Below are positions 10,859-23,161 of a stretch of DNA of 64,000 nt, one piece after another. This stretch comes from Isoetes taiwanensis (Eukaryota > Streptophyta > Lycopodiopsida > Isoetales > Isoetaceae). Location of the stretch: NCBI GenBank assembly GCA_021234155.1, contig JAJEKV010000030.1, forward strand, positions 16,980,003-17,044,002, in the 5' to 3' direction. Within the stretch, counting starts at the first letter, position 1. Each line of letters begins with the position of its first letter. A model generated the notes under the pieces. That model worked only from the letters and a program-made list of their open reading frames with translations, did no database searches and was not told the DNA's origin. A program made the position numbers and the translations under genes.

Positions 10859-12475
10859 TCACGTCATTCTCCCCTCCGCCACCCTTAATCTTCGCTTCTT
10901 TCCTCGATCGTTAGAATTGTTATTTTCTATTAGTTCCACAAGGCCCTTCACAACCGACATTATTTTACTATTGATTTGGCAAACCCGTGAATCACTAGAG
11001 CCGCCTTCGTTGCCTTCATTTTCGGTTTCCCCGCCAATTATTTCATTGTTAACCCGTGAATCTACTCTATTGTTGCTTGCATCACCCGCAATGTGGGCAA
11101 GGATATTCCCTAAGTTCGCCGCCATCACAAAGATTTCTTTGAGCAACCAGGTTTAGCGCCTATTTGTTCATTACCGCTTCCTTATCAGTCAAGTAGACAC
11201 TAGTTCCCTCTCCGTGAGCAACGCCCACTTTCGAATTGGACAAGTCTACGAGACTTTTGATTGCTGATGATTTCAGGTTGCCATAAGGGCCTTTAGGAGA
11301 CTTGGCAAGCACATGCATGAGGAATGGTTCAAGAAAGTCTTTGGCCCCGCTCATCACTCACAAAGCAAAGGACATCTTCTTGCACCCATAAGAGCCTCTC
11401 GCAATATAACCTCCAACATGAAGCTCCAAGCAGGTGTATCAATTGGAGCAAATGCCTCGACGAGGTAAGCAGCCATAGACGGGGAAATCCATTTTTATTT
11501 AAGGGGCCCTTCTCCTTAGTTTGTAGCTCGTGACTTGATTTCCCCACTTAGGAGGGGGTCCCATCCTCATCCTCTTCCTCGACTCATCCCTGTTTCGACC
11601 GATCCCGATCCGTATGAAAGAATATAGTTCTTAAGTCCGATCATCTAGAAGAAAACATTCCCATGCAATCGCTATTGTCACCCTTGGCCTTAGCAATATC
11701 ATATTCCTCGCCCGACAAAGATGGATATCATAATAAAGATCACATGTGCCATCTTCCGCTCGCTCATGACTCATTATCCTTAACATCATATATTAGGCAT
11801 CCCTCCCTAATAACTTTGAGGCACTCCATCATGAGCAGCCAGATAGTGCATGCAGATGTGACTCACCAAGGACAAACGATGACAATAGTGAAGGACCTCT
11901 CGGGTTTGTCAATCCTATACAACCGGTAAAGAAGCTACCGTAGTCCTTCCGGTTCATGCCCATATCTCCTCTCCCCCCCCCCCAACACAAAGAGTGATAT
12001 ATTTTTTTAAGGCCGGTTGAATCGCAAGAGACCTTTGTACCCAATGGAGACCGAATCTTTTTGGGCTGTCGCCTTCTCCAAAGAATCTTCTTCACAAGGG
12101 CCACTTTTCTTCTCAACTCAGCCCGGCATCTTTAGGGGTAGAGTCTCCTTATGTTTTGTATTTTTAGCCTTCCAATTCTTTTAGGAAGTCCTTTGACCGT
12201 AATACAAACTTCTTGATGTCATCATTACGACCTTGTATTTGTCCAAAGAATCCAATTTCGATAATGCCACATCCCCCGATAGCCTTTTGTAACTCAGCTC
12301 CTACAAATGTGACTTCATTGTAATGCATATCCTTTACATGATCAAAAGACTCAACGAAGGACATCCTATCCTTGGTGAAAGCACCCTTCTTGTATAAGAC
12401 TTCCTTCTTTAAGCACCGGTCTAAAACCCAAATGGTCTCAAATCTAGCCCCCGAAGTCTTTCTCATCTCTGTCAC
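10859..12475 (-). pseudogene. Minus-strand coding remnants between the HAD and GGQH blocks
   Basis: Several short minus-strand open blocks look coding but do not join: 12475-12164 (RFETIWVLDRCLKKEVLYKK through LQKAIGGCGIIEIGFFGQ), 11357-11160 (AKDFLEPFLMHVLAKSPKGP) and 11146-10859 (ending with basic KKRRLRVAEG). They lie in order between the ParB/DGQHR-like block (13.2-13.5 kb) and the HAD block (10.1-10.6 kb), so all may be exons of one decayed gene. No family was recognised for these blocks. Confidence 0.35.
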
Positions 12476-12928
12476 ACATTCAAGTCAAAGATGCTTACAT
12501 CAACAGAGGCACCCTACCCATAGTATCCGCAGCTTTCCCTTGTGCATAAGCGTCCCTGCATTCATTCCACTTGAGCCATACCGCCTCCTTACAAAACACA
12601 ATCTTATACGAAGTCCGTTGGTCCCGACTGGCCGATGAGCTTTCGTATGATCCGCAATGTCATCACCACCTTTTTTTCTTTGATTTTCTTGCGTCTTCTT
12701 CTTCTCCTCAGATAATTGTCTCATGATGCAGTCCGGCCCAAAGAAGCTTGAATGCTCGGACTTTGACCCGCCCGTCCCGGTGGGGCAATGGGCAGCCATA
12801 TTCCACCCATCGCTGACGGGCGTGGCGCAGCTTGTTCAACGTATGGACCGCAATAGTACGTACATTGAATCAAGATCATAGAATAATAGAAACACGCGAT
12901 TTGAATAGAATTGATGAAGAGAAAAAAT

Positions 12929-12979
12929 CACGCGGGCGTGAAATGAATAAAGTTACTAATGCAATTCCACGCCAGCGTG
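12929..12979. repeat. CACGC/GCGTG palindromes upstream of the long inverted repeat
   Basis: Two quasi-palindromes, CACGCGGGCGTG (12929) and CACGCCAGCGTG (12968), use the same half-sites as the motifs at 13.0-13.15, 14.4, 16.4-16.7 and 17.3 kb. The half-sites CACGC and GCGTG are constant while the spacer varies. Function is unknown. Confidence 0.7.
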
Positions 12980-13145
12980 CAAATCAAACCAATTCACGCC
13001 GCCAGCGTTTTCAAATCAATGGAATTCCGCCAGCGTGTTTTCAAATCAATTGGTTGATTTGAAAACACGCGGCGTGGAATTCATTGATTTCAAAACATGC
13101 CCGGGCGTGAATTGGTTTGATTTGAAAGCACGCCCGGGCGTGAAT
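12962..13145. repeat. Long inverted repeat made of three repeat units per arm
   Basis: The left arm (about 12962-13049) and right arm (13054-13145) are reverse complements around TTGG at 13050-13053. Each arm consists of three units of about 30 bp, each with a CACGC..GCGTG-type core followed or preceded by tttcaaatcaa. The units match in mirrored order across the centre (innermost with innermost, outermost with outermost). An RNA or single strand of this region would fold into a stem of about 88 bp with small mismatches. It could be a MITE-like element or a hairpin RNA source; no expression evidence is available. Confidence 0.8.
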
Positions 13146-13202
13146 ACAATTTATGAAACCAGGTTGATTACCTTTTGTATAGAAATGTCTTCCCCATTTC
13201 AT

Positions 13203-14012
13203 TCAAAGTTGCACTAATCTCAAATGCAAATCTGCAGGTGAAGTATTGGCATCCAAGATACGACACCTCCTATACGCATAGTGATTGTAGAACACTTTTT
13301 GGCCTCGCTTTGTTCTCGCCGCCGATGATGGCCTTTTGTGCCTCAACGGAATGTTGCCCGCCGATGATGACATATTTAATATCATCACTTGATAATAGCT
13401 CCCCGGACGTTCGGCCCACACAAAGCAGCTTGTTCGAGATCATATCCCAAGGTAGCACATCCGCCGCATAGGCATTTGACCTCGATTACTAATCATGCTC
13501 AACAATCTCCATGGCATGTCTTTGGATCATATCTCCCGCTAACATAAATGGAGCTTGGTGAACGGATGAGGGACTTCACATGGATCGCAAAAGTTTCCTT
13601 AAGACCCAATGGATAATGGTCACCGCTTATTCAGCTTGTTCATGGCCTCTAGTCAAGCGCCACTGCATCTGTTCATTCTCAAAAACAAGCCTCCATGCCT
13701 TCTCGGCTAACCGCAGTTGAACATTCTTCCCTAGATCTAGGACCCTTTTTTAGAAGCTTTCAAGTCAGCCTAATTCCCTAGCTTGCTGCAAATAGTGACT
13801 TGGTGTCGGTTTAGTGAACATGCCTCTACGCATACCAGAACCCCTTGGCAAATAGATATTGGCGTAATCGCTACATTGGTTGGCCAACCATACTTAAAAC
13901 ATGTCTCACCGCTCACATCCGCCTTCATGAACGTATCCTTGTATGCGAGTTCTACAAAGGAGTAAGTCCGGAAAGGCATCTTTCTTCCGCTTCGTGTAAT
14001 CTCCAAGAGCAA
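13203..14012 (-). pseudogene. ParB/DGQHR-like motif gene remnant
   Basis: Minus-strand blocks read YKDTFMKADVSGETCFKYGW with VCVEACSLNRHQV (14012-13770), then LCVGRTSGELLSSDDIKYVI and IIGGQHSVEAQKAIIG (13458-13270). After a frame change, YAYRRCRILDANTSPADL follows. GGQHSVEA is of the GxHRxxA type seen in ParB, sulfiredoxin and DGQHR domains, where it forms part of the nucleotide or DNA pocket. The minus-strand gene at 51.5-54.2 kb carries a comparable WDGNHRTNAW block. Frameshifts and lost exon boundaries mark this as a pseudogene. The family assignment is inference from the motif only. Confidence 0.45.
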
Positions 14013-14300
14013 TTTGCAGTGGTGTCATCCTCTTCCTCACAAGAGATTAGGATCCCTTGTTTGGCCATCTTGTTCCGCTTCCTTTTTCCTCGAAAGAGAG
14101 TTAAGTCGAGCTTGCCATTTGTCTTGGCAAGGTCAACGTACCACTCCTCGGCACCCTCGGCCCATTTCCTCTTCGTATGTGCGGTGGGTCAAGTGGTTGC
14201 TATAAGAATCGGCCCTTCATCATCTAAGGTGAGATCATATGGTACCGCGATCCTGGTCGCCCGCCCTTGCTTTCTTGGCGTGATTAGAACCCTCAATTAG

Positions 14301-16380
14301 TAGGGGTTTTCTTCCTCTTGAGCACTGCAAATGAAGATGAGCACTTTTTAGAGTACTTTTCAGAACAAGAGATCACGCTTGGCGCGGCATTTAAACCTAA
14401 ATTAGTACAAATCACGCTTGGCGTGTTGGTATCTCCTATTATTGACCATGCTATGTTAATTTGAAACTAAATTATTTTGCATCCACATTTTAAGCTACAT
14501 ACCCTTCATGAATCCATATTTCACACTATTTAACCTCATTGAACATTGCTATCTCCAACTGCCTAACACCGCTATATTCTATATATAAAAACGAGCAAAA
14601 TTATGTTCTACGTGAATCGGACAATCAGAGCATTAACTGATGTTAATACTTAAAATTCATGCAAAGCATAATAACTCAAACTCATGCAAAGCATATTAAG
14701 TGAAAGGAAATATCTCAAATTCATGCAAGCATAATACTCTCCACACAGTGTGTATTCTCAGGGCAAATTAAATACCTTGAATAGGGTTCTCGTGTATTCT
14801 CAGGTATTCTCGATCAACGCCCTCTGAAACTTGAGAAGAGCCGGTTTAGAGATTCCTCTCCACCGCCTCCCTCCCGGCCCTCCCCTCGACCTCGATTCGC
14901 TTTAGAAGACATCTCCGAGTCGCCTAGTAACAGAGTCTAAGGTCGCTTCGGATACGCCGAAGCCGCTTTCGAAGAAATAGCTTTTTCTACCCAATTTCGA
15001 AAATAGAGAAATTTGAATTTCAAGAAAACACAAAATGCAGTTTCGAAATATTCTTGACACATACAAATAATAATGACGAAGACCCGTCCGCCGACTTCTT
15101 TCATTAAGTTTTTAAAATCCCGCCAAATTTATCCCGCCTAAACGTAGTTAACCTAATCTTTCTTCTAATTCGAATTTTCCGACCGCCGAGTTTCCATAGC
15201 CTTCAAATTTTCTCAAATCAGCTTCAGAGACTCAAATCAGCTTCTCAAGAATGGCTACAGAATTCTGGTACTCATCTCATTCCAATAGCTTGAACATTAA
15301 TTTCCAATAGTAGGTGTCTGAATAGCAATTTTCTGCAGTGTCGAAGATGAATGTTTCATGTTAACTACAAATCGAGAAAAGGAAAGTAGGATTATGCAAG
15401 ATCGACTCCATCGATCCGATCAGAAAACTGTCATGGAATTCCGCCGGGATAAGTATGTCCGAAATTACAAGGATTAACTGCTGCGCTATGGATGAAGCTT
15501 TACCTCGCAGACACCCCGGTGGGGATACGGTTGGAGAAAGTGTTGGAACATTTGTTGCATGGCCAAGAAACCGCTTAAAAAAGGTATGTAACATGTATTA
15601 CATTGTAGAAATATAGAAGTAGACAAAATTTGTTGTATTCATTGGAAAAAGATTACAATTGTATATAATCTGGATAAACTGGATAAACCGCATAAAAATC
15701 CCAGACTATTTGTTTCAAGCCCAGCCATCGAGTAGCCGGGCTATCGATACTCCCATTTCCATTGCAGGCATAGTGAATTCTTCCGTAAAACCCCAAAGAA
15801 AAACACTGTGCTCTAGCTCCACCACCCCCCCGCTCCACCTCCACCTCCCCGCCCTCCTCCTGCTCCACCTCCCCGCCCCATTGGTTGAACCTCCAATGCA
15901 TCGTGATAGCGCCATGCGGTAGTGGTTCCATTGGTTGAGCCATCTCCATTGCATCGATACCGCCTGTGGTAGTGGTTCGTGTTGGGGCATCCGGGCATAG
16001 AGGCTAACCACTAAGAAACGCAGCTCCTCATTTTGAATCTCGAAATGACGGATGCGAGATTCACTCGATCAATGCATGTACCGCATTCTCGGCGTGATTA
16101 GATAAGAGGGCGAGCCTCCGGCGATTGCAAGGGCCCCGAGCCCGATCTATCATTGCCCTCGCTCCGCCATCATCATTACTTGATCCAAGTACCTCCGGGG
16201 TTGCAAGATCGGTGCTCCAAATTAACCGGTGCTCGGCCGCGGTTCAACCGACCGAGATTGGAGCCAAACCGAGTCGGGCGTGATTGCTGGCCCAAATGTA
16301 ATTCCAATCCATCTTCGCCACCAACCGGGTGATTAATGTAACCTGCATCTATCAATAGGAAGTGAGCGAGTATCGCGATT
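14301..16380. other. Non-coding stretch with two CACGCTTGGCG motifs
   Basis: No supported gene is present. CACGCTTGGCGCG (about 14375) and a perfect CACGCTTGGCGTG (14413-14425) belong to the palindrome family. A Pro/Gly-rich low-complexity patch at 15.8-15.9 kb produces spurious open frames on both strands. Confidence 0.5.
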
Positions 16381-16678
16381 CACGCGGCGTGTTATATTTC
16401 TTTATTTATAAACTTAGAAACTAAGAGACACGCCCGGCGTGTTTAGCGTAAAAGTTGAAAGTAGGGATACAATTGTTTGCACGCTCAGCGTGTAAACTGC
16501 TATATAGGAAAAACTATACACGCTCGGCGTGCATTCAGTAGCCAGCGTGTAAATAATTGCCCGGCCTTTATCTATTTACTTATCTATCCGACATGTGTTT
16601 TTTTCCCTCCTCAATGAATGCACGCCGAGCGTGTATTCATGTTGAAGGCTAAGATTACCCTAAAACACGCTTAGCGTG
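16381..16678. repeat. Cluster of CACGC-N-GCGTG palindromes
   Basis: Within 300 bp there are six quasi-palindromes: CACGCGGCGTG (16381), CACGCCCGGCGTG (16429), CACGCTCAGCGTG (16480), CACGCTCGGCGTG (16519), CACGCCGAGCGTG (16621) and CACGCTTAGCGTG (16666). The 5-bp half-sites are invariant, and the spacer is three bases in five of the six, with differing sequence. A single-arm GCCAGCGTG is also present (16550). The pattern resembles a binding-site cluster or a family of miniature palindromic insertions. Confidence 0.8.
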
Positions 16679-17221
16679 TTTCAAATATTATCTTTCAGAT
16701 TTTTCTAATGCTTTCTACTACACATTCATAATAGAAACTTGCATGCAATAGCATGATTAATTCAGAAGAGAAACTCAAGAATTTACTGAATAAAAAGAAG
16801 CGCATGAAGTTTATAAAAAACTATTCTCGTTTTCATAAACATCATCCGCTTCCTCCGAAAGAGCAAATGCAAAAGCTTGTCTTCTTGGATTAAACCTCGC
16901 CATTGAGATGATACTTAAAACTAAAATGAAAACTAACCTTGAGTTCTCGAGGCTGGAAGGAGGATAGATGCTTGTGGTTTTAATTCCGAGGCTTTTCGAT
17001 TCGCAGACCTTAGTCCTCTGCTTTTGGTTTTAATTCTGAGTCTCCGATGTCCTCTGCTACAGATGCTACAGAACAAAAGGCGGAGTCTTTTAGTAAGTTA
17101 GGAATTGCCGAAACCAAACATCTAACATTGATGAATATAAATCTGCTCACCAAGATTTCGGACGGATCCAAACACGCCAGGCATAACCGCAAATCGTATG
17201 AAGGAAGGAAGAAAATGTAGG

Positions 17222-18500
17222 AACTTTGAGAGCGTAAAATGGATTTATATAGGCACAATTAGAAATAAGTTAGCGTGAATAATTGATTGCTTGAATTAAC
17301 ACGCCTGGCGTACGGTCTTCCCGCCAGACATGACATGTATATGGTATATATGGAGAATATTGCATTTCATGCAATAAATTCTCACGGCATTTTATTCCAT
17401 TCATTGCATTCGAAAAAAAAAGAATTTCGAAATTTTATATAGGCTAAATTAAAAATAATTTTAAAGGCAAAATTATCAAGGCTAAAAAATGACTTGTTGA
17501 GTTGGGGAATTGTTTTAGGTCGTATAGGAAAATTTCCTATACTGCTTCCCGAGACTTTGTTGAGACAAATGCAGAGACAAAATTTTGGAGAAAACACTTT
17601 GGAGACAAAATGCTTGGAGAAAACAGTTTGATTTCATTCAAAATATTTTTATGTACGTAAAAACCGCTTTGAAGAAAACCGCTTTGAAGAAAAAAGTTTG
17701 TGAAGAAAACTATTTGATTTCATTCAAAATTGATATGTACGATGCCAAGAATGGCTTTTACAAAATGCCCGGCTTTACAAAATGCCCGGAGGCTTTACAA
17801 GATGCACCGGATCTGCATCATTGATCTTCCACGCCCGAAACAAAGAAGAAAGAAAGGTGTTAGAAAAAGAAAGAAAGGTGAAAAAAAAAAAAACAGACAT
17901 GCAAATCTGGCTCATCTCTCACCATTCTAAAAACTGGTCAATTCTCGACCTTCCTCCTCATCCTCTTCCTCCCCTCCTCCTCCTCCTCCTCCTCTTCCTC
18001 CTCCTCCTCTTCAGATTTCATTCTCTGCTTCAGGTCAAGCCAACCCCAAGCAGAGGCGGTTTCATGCTCTTTGGGAGGACATCTCCTCCTCTTCCTCCAA
18101 CTCCTCCTTCTTCCTCCTCTTCCTCCTCTTGGTCAATCGGAGGAATCGAGGAGCTCAATTCCCTCTTCAAAATCAAGATCATCCTCCCTAATCGAATCGA
18201 GGGAGAATTGGGCAAGGAAATCGATGAGCTGGGGAAGAGAGGGGTTTTTCAACCCGACGCCTCTTTGACGAGACCTCGGTTCTTCATGAAGCGCCGAGGC
18301 GGGAACGCCTCATGGCGGGCGTAAAAAAAAAAATTGGGACGTAATAGTCTTGAGAGCGTGAACCGGATTTATATAGGGTTAATTAGCTCTTAGCGTGAAT
18401 AATTAATTGCCTCAAATAACACGCCAGCGCATTTAAATTCCCGCCTATATTATCTAGGGTATATTAATTATGGATAATAAATTCTCACGCCTATTAGTTA
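17222..18500 (+). repeat. Paired ~170-bp direct repeats flanking a low-complexity segment
   Basis: The segment 17222-17400 (gagcgtaaaatggatttatat, ttagcgtgaataatt, aacacgcc, then aataaattctcacg) recurs at about 18350-18500 with the same word order and scattered differences. The repeats bracket about 950 bp. That interior includes pyrimidine-rich (CTCCTC)n runs at 17950-18012 and 18085-18130, and a low-complexity reading frame that I do not accept as a gene. The arrangement could be two copies of one element, or LTR-like ends. Confidence 0.6.
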
Positions 18501-19435
18501 TATGTCTTTTTTTAGAATCATATATCCAAATTTTCGATAATTAAAATTTGGATATATTTATATAAATGTCATTTCCTTGTTGTTGCCATGAAAATTTTTG
18601 TTTTAAATGATTTCGCTTTTACGCCATTGTTATTATTATATTAAACCTATTTCCAAGGAATTTCTTGCTTTTAAAAAAATTTGATTTACCTCTACATATT
18701 CCATAAATGTAATGTACTTTTTTATCTTATGGTGTAATAATTTTTCTTACTCATTGACTAAAAAGGGTGCAATTTGCCTAGGTCAATGGTGCCCTCCAAC
18801 TCAAGATGGTGAAAAGAGCAATATCAATGAAAACCAACTCCTAGCAAGAATGTTGAAGAAAAACAATTAGTCCTCTATAGTAGGGTGCAATGGAGGAACA
18901 AGAAGGTGAGAATCATGTACAAGTGCAACAAGGAAATAGTAGGCCAAGGAGTCATTGTGCTAGCGCATCCGGTCAAGCCAAGTTAATGATGAAAGGCTAG
19001 GGGAAGACAATATTGGTATTGCAATTTCGATGTTGGAAGACAACCGAAAGGTAAAGGTTTGGGTGACAAGGAATGTTTTGGTTGTGTCAAGCAATTGGAG
19101 GTTCCTTGCATCATGGCATGGCCTATAAGTAGTGTTCAATTTGTGGAGGATTATATTTTTCCGTGAGCCCGAGGTTGTTGGGGACAATGATTGTCTTGAT
19201 ATTGATCCATTGGCGTTGGAACTCTAAACCTAGGCAAAAGGGGAGAAGTATCGGTTGCCGACATTATCCTAGCAAAAGAGCCAAGTTGATTAGTGACACC
19301 AAACGTGAGACAATGGTGAAGGTTAGGGGCCTCGATTGTTGTTGAGTGATTGTATGCAATTCTTCACAATAGAACAATTGGTGGAAGCAAGAGCCACTTT
19401 TCAAGAGTACAATCGCTGATGAGAGGAGGACCTAC
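18500..19435. other. AT-rich non-coding stretch
   Basis: No gene is supported. The last part (18780-19400) may include decayed upstream sequence of the plus-strand transposase that follows, but I could not read a consistent frame. Confidence 0.4.
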
Positions 19436-21620
19436 ATGTACACAATCTTCGAGCATGCACTTCAAGATGAAAGAAACCCAAACAGAAAAAGATACCCTTT
19501 GCTAGGCAAATGGATATGTGCAAAAGCATGGCAGAGTATCCATGCAATTCCAACTTCTTCATGGCATAATTGGCAAAAAAAAACAGGCAGAGGGGAACAG
19601 GATTGCTTTACATGGAAATAATGGTTTGTTGAGACCAACAGCTAGGACCACACAATGCAGAGTCTATGCCACACAAAAGCAGAAGGGATGAAAAGGGAAG
19701 AGCAGTTGTTGAGAAAAGGTTGCCATCACATTGTACTCAAAAGAGTATTTTGGAAGAAGTGAATTCCCTACTTCGAGAATTGGGAATTCTTCCAATATCC
19801 CAACCTAGCTTTAGTAGGTTATGGAAGAAGCATTTCAATCATGTCACCATAGCAACTTCAAACAACTTTGCAAAGTGCAATTTATGTGCTAAGTTGAAGG
19901 AGACTCTTGATAAGACTGTGCAACCTAGTCAAAGGGCTAGGATAAGGGAGCATATGAAGGACCATATGACTGACCAACTATCATGTAGATCATGTTATTG
20001 GATGTGGAGGACTTTATCTGCATTGGAACCCAATAACTATTTATGTATTATACATGACAAGATGGACCAAAGAAAAGACTTGTCTTCCACAATTCAAGTA
20101 CATACCAAAGTCATGTGGAAGATCATACCCTTTACAGATCTCAATGATCGGGGCAATCTTGCATGGGCGTAATCAAACCTACTATGGCCATTTTAGTTTG
20201 GAGTTGTGGAGTGATGGTCCAGATTTTCATATTGGGAGTATCATGAGGTGTTTGAGAAACTATGAAAATGGATACAATGGTCACCTCCGTGACCTTACAG
20301 CCTAGCCAGCACTACATAGAGCATTGTTAGATGGAAACCCTAACAATATTGAAAAGTTCAAAGAAGGCAAGGTTTAGGAAGCATGGGTCTAATGAACATG
20401 TTGGAGCTTCAACTTCACGTGCTAAACCTCAAGATCTACCCAAAAGGTTTCTCTTGCAACTTGATAATTGTGCTGGCCAAAATAAGAACAGGTGGATGTT
20501 TTCTTTCCTATCCTACTTAACAGCTGTGGGGATATTTGAAAGAGTTAATTTAGGGTTTCTATGCCCGCATACCCATGAGGATGTGGATGCATTATTTGGC
20601 AAATATAGTTGTATAATCGAAGCAAAGAAACAAAGGACCAACTTTCCTAGGCTAATGGAAATCTTGCATGAATGCACTACTCCAAACCCTATAGCTTCTC
20701 TCATAGAAGAAGTGCCCGATTGGAAGAGCTTTGTGGATGGTTATACATTGGATCTTGAAGGTCATTCCAGGCCTCTGCAGTTCACTTTTTGGGTGAGAGA
20801 TGGGATTCCAATCTTCCAATGGAAGATGAGACCTTCAGAGGATGAGTGGAGAGGAGGGAGGAAATATGGCGAGAGATGAGAATGGCAAGCCTATGATACC
20901 TCTAGGTCAACCAAAAGCTTTAAAACCTACTGAAGAAGTGAAGCAATTGGGATTGACTAAGGAAGGAATCCAAGACTATATAAAGCATTGGCAAACCAAT
21001 CCGTGATGACACCAACCGCGTGCCTTGGTGGCTTACCGAAGAAGGTGATTAACCCGTTGGGGAGATAGACACATCCTCGGATGAATTGAAAGAAGGGTGG
21101 TTGCCTAAAACTAGGTGGAAGACCTTAGCAGGTGTTGAGGATTTTGATGACACTGTAAGTAGCATTCGCAAGCAATATGCTCCTCCTCCTTCTGACAAAC
21201 ACTATGTTGGTCCTAAGAACAATAGGCCAAAGCTTCTAGGCATGGATGCTTATGAACCTTCCACTGACTTGGAATGCCACCAATTTGTGGTAGTAAAGCC
21301 GGCAGATTTAGATACATATCCAAAGGTGGTTGGGGTTCACTATCTCCGATATTTGCAAAGAAGAAGGTAATATTAACTTCAACCATGTGCGGGTGGAATG
21401 GTGGTGTCCAAAGGCATCAGTTGACCAACGATCGGATAAAGAAAGGTACTCGATTGTTGGACAAAGAAATGGAGGAGAAATCCGAAAGATCCCGATCTTT
21501 GGCTAGACTATGAAAGTGTTTTGTACTCATGGACTCCAAACACTATTCCAGCTAGAAATGCGAGAATTACAATACCTCGTGATGTCGAAGAAGGCTATGA
21601 TATCATTGGGGGTGCTTGAA
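19436..21620 (+). pseudogene. DUF7869-like transposase, decayed
   Basis: The plus strand carries, in order but in shifting frames: RYPLLGKWICAKAW; FTQKSILEEVNSLLRELG-like text; NFAKCNLCAKLKETLDK (a Cys pair); CIIHDKMDQRKD (a candidate first acidic site); YYGHFSLELWSDGPDFHIGS; LLQLDNCAGQNKNRWMFSFL (second); and LGFLCPHTHEDVDALFGKYS (third). C-terminal text follows (LPKTRWKTLAGVEDFDDTV). The DNCxGQNKN and HTHEDxD blocks are hallmarks of the DUF7869 group of RNase H-fold, transposase-like proteins. At least three frameshifts or stops lie near 20150, 20305 and 20870, so it cannot make a full protein. No terminal inverted repeats were found. Confidence 0.75.
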
Positions 21621-22495
21621 GAAAGTTGAATAACTATGTAAATTTTTGTTATCACGTTTTTATGATATGGTGCTATATTGTGAAATATTGACTATTTTGT
21701 AAATAACATTATATTACGTTTTCATAATTTTGAGGTGAAATGTGTGAATTTGAATATGCTACTAAAAACATGCAATATGAAATTTGTCCCAAAATTAAGA
21801 CATAAACCCAATTTAATTGAATGATGGTTTCTAAGTTTGTATTACCATATATTTTTACTATCATAGTTCATCAAATAAGCCTACATGTGTCAGAGACAAA
21901 TCTAACTTGAGCAAATCCAGGGATAGCTAGTGGGCAATTAGAAGAGTCGACCTGATTCCAAAATCAAATGCCAAGGCTGTTTAAGCAACATAGGAAAAAT
22001 ATGTAATATCAACGTGAACCTATGTGACTGCAATAGTGGCACCTTATTACTTTGATCAAAGGAAATATGAGAAAAAAGAAACGTCCTGTTGTGGTTCTAC
22101 TACAGAAGTTAACATTGAGTTCACGAGACAAGCAAAACAAATTCCTGTGCTGGATAAATATCACAAAAGCTTGCAATAGTTAAGGCTACTTTATGGAGCA
22201 GAACTCTCTTCATTTCAGCTCCAAGAATCTAATATAAGTACACAAAACAAGTTCTACAGGCCAGGATTTGTACCTTTTTTTGTGATCTGGCTTGTTGATA
22301 GAGCTCATTGTGTAAGGCGGCAAAGGTGGACGGCCTATCTTTGCTGGACGGCCATACATGACCGTATCTAACTCTTAAAGTTTGCATCCAACTTGTAATC
22401 TTTTGCTTCAAACTTGACGCTCCATAAGCACCACAGTTTTTAAGCTAAGCCACTTGAATGCAATGCTATTCGTACTCCAATATCATTATGAAAAG
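21621..22495. other. Non-coding stretch
   Basis: This AT-rich sequence between the transposase remnant and a PPR fragment has no supported gene, repeat or Helitron end. Confidence 0.4.
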
Positions 22496-22800
22496 TTATG
22501 CAACTGTTTCAATGATCATGTGGACTGGTAATTCATATAGAAAATAAGCAAGATGAAACCACATTCTTCTGGGGCATGAGGTCAAACACTTCCCATACAT
22601 TTTTATGAGCGAACTTCCCATAAGAACATCTAATTCTGCTATGCCGCCAAAATGGGCATGAATTAGTTTACCCTGAGATAAGGATGAACATGCATCAACA
22701 GCCTCAACAAAGGTTATTCTGTTTGGTTTAGAGCCTTCAGATTGCATGTTCGAGAAGCCTTTCTTGTCAAAGGAAGCCACATTATATAAAAGTACAACGA
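22496..22800 (-). pseudogene. PPR protein fragment
   Basis: On the minus strand, GSKPNRITFVEAVDACSSLS and GKLIHAHFGGIAELDVLMGS followed by LIKMYGKC are diagnostic of PLS-type pentatricopeptide repeats (KPNxxTF..., HAH, NALIxMYGKCG). After MYGKC the expected VFDLMPxKNVVSW block appears only in another frame (EVFDLMPQKNVVSS), with the intervening residues deleted. This is a short broken piece, not a gene. PPR proteins bind organellar RNA; this fragment would not. Confidence 0.8.
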
Positions 22801-23161
22801 ACGGGCAAACACAACGACAAGTTCAATATGCATAAAAAAATCTGCCATCGAACTTGTACAAGATATCTTCTCTTGAACATTCTTTATTTCAAGAACAGTA
22901 ATAAATTTGAGCTACAATATGCTAACAAACTTAGGATAGTGAATCATGCAAACACATTATGAGTTTGAGAAGAACTTACAAATCAACAAACGCAACCTGC
23001 GACGGTATTTTAACAAAAACAAAGATTTGACAATATATTACGACAACAGCCCAAAACTTAGATTGCATTCAATAGTTTGCTGGCAAAAGAGATCACTTAT
23101 ATCAGCCATGTAGGGCATACTCATAGGGCCCATCTACAATATAGAAAAGGAATAACATATT
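22801..23161. other. 3' flank of the transposase gene
   Basis: About 360 bases lie downstream of the transposase stop (TAA). No clear polyadenylation signal or terminal inverted repeat was identified. Confidence 0.4.

Noticed and set aside
17782-18324. 180-codon plus-strand frame with Lys-rich start and poly-Leu/Ser stretches
   Set aside because: Low-complexity CTC repeats drive it. No family resemblance or splice context was seen, and it lies between two non-coding repeats.
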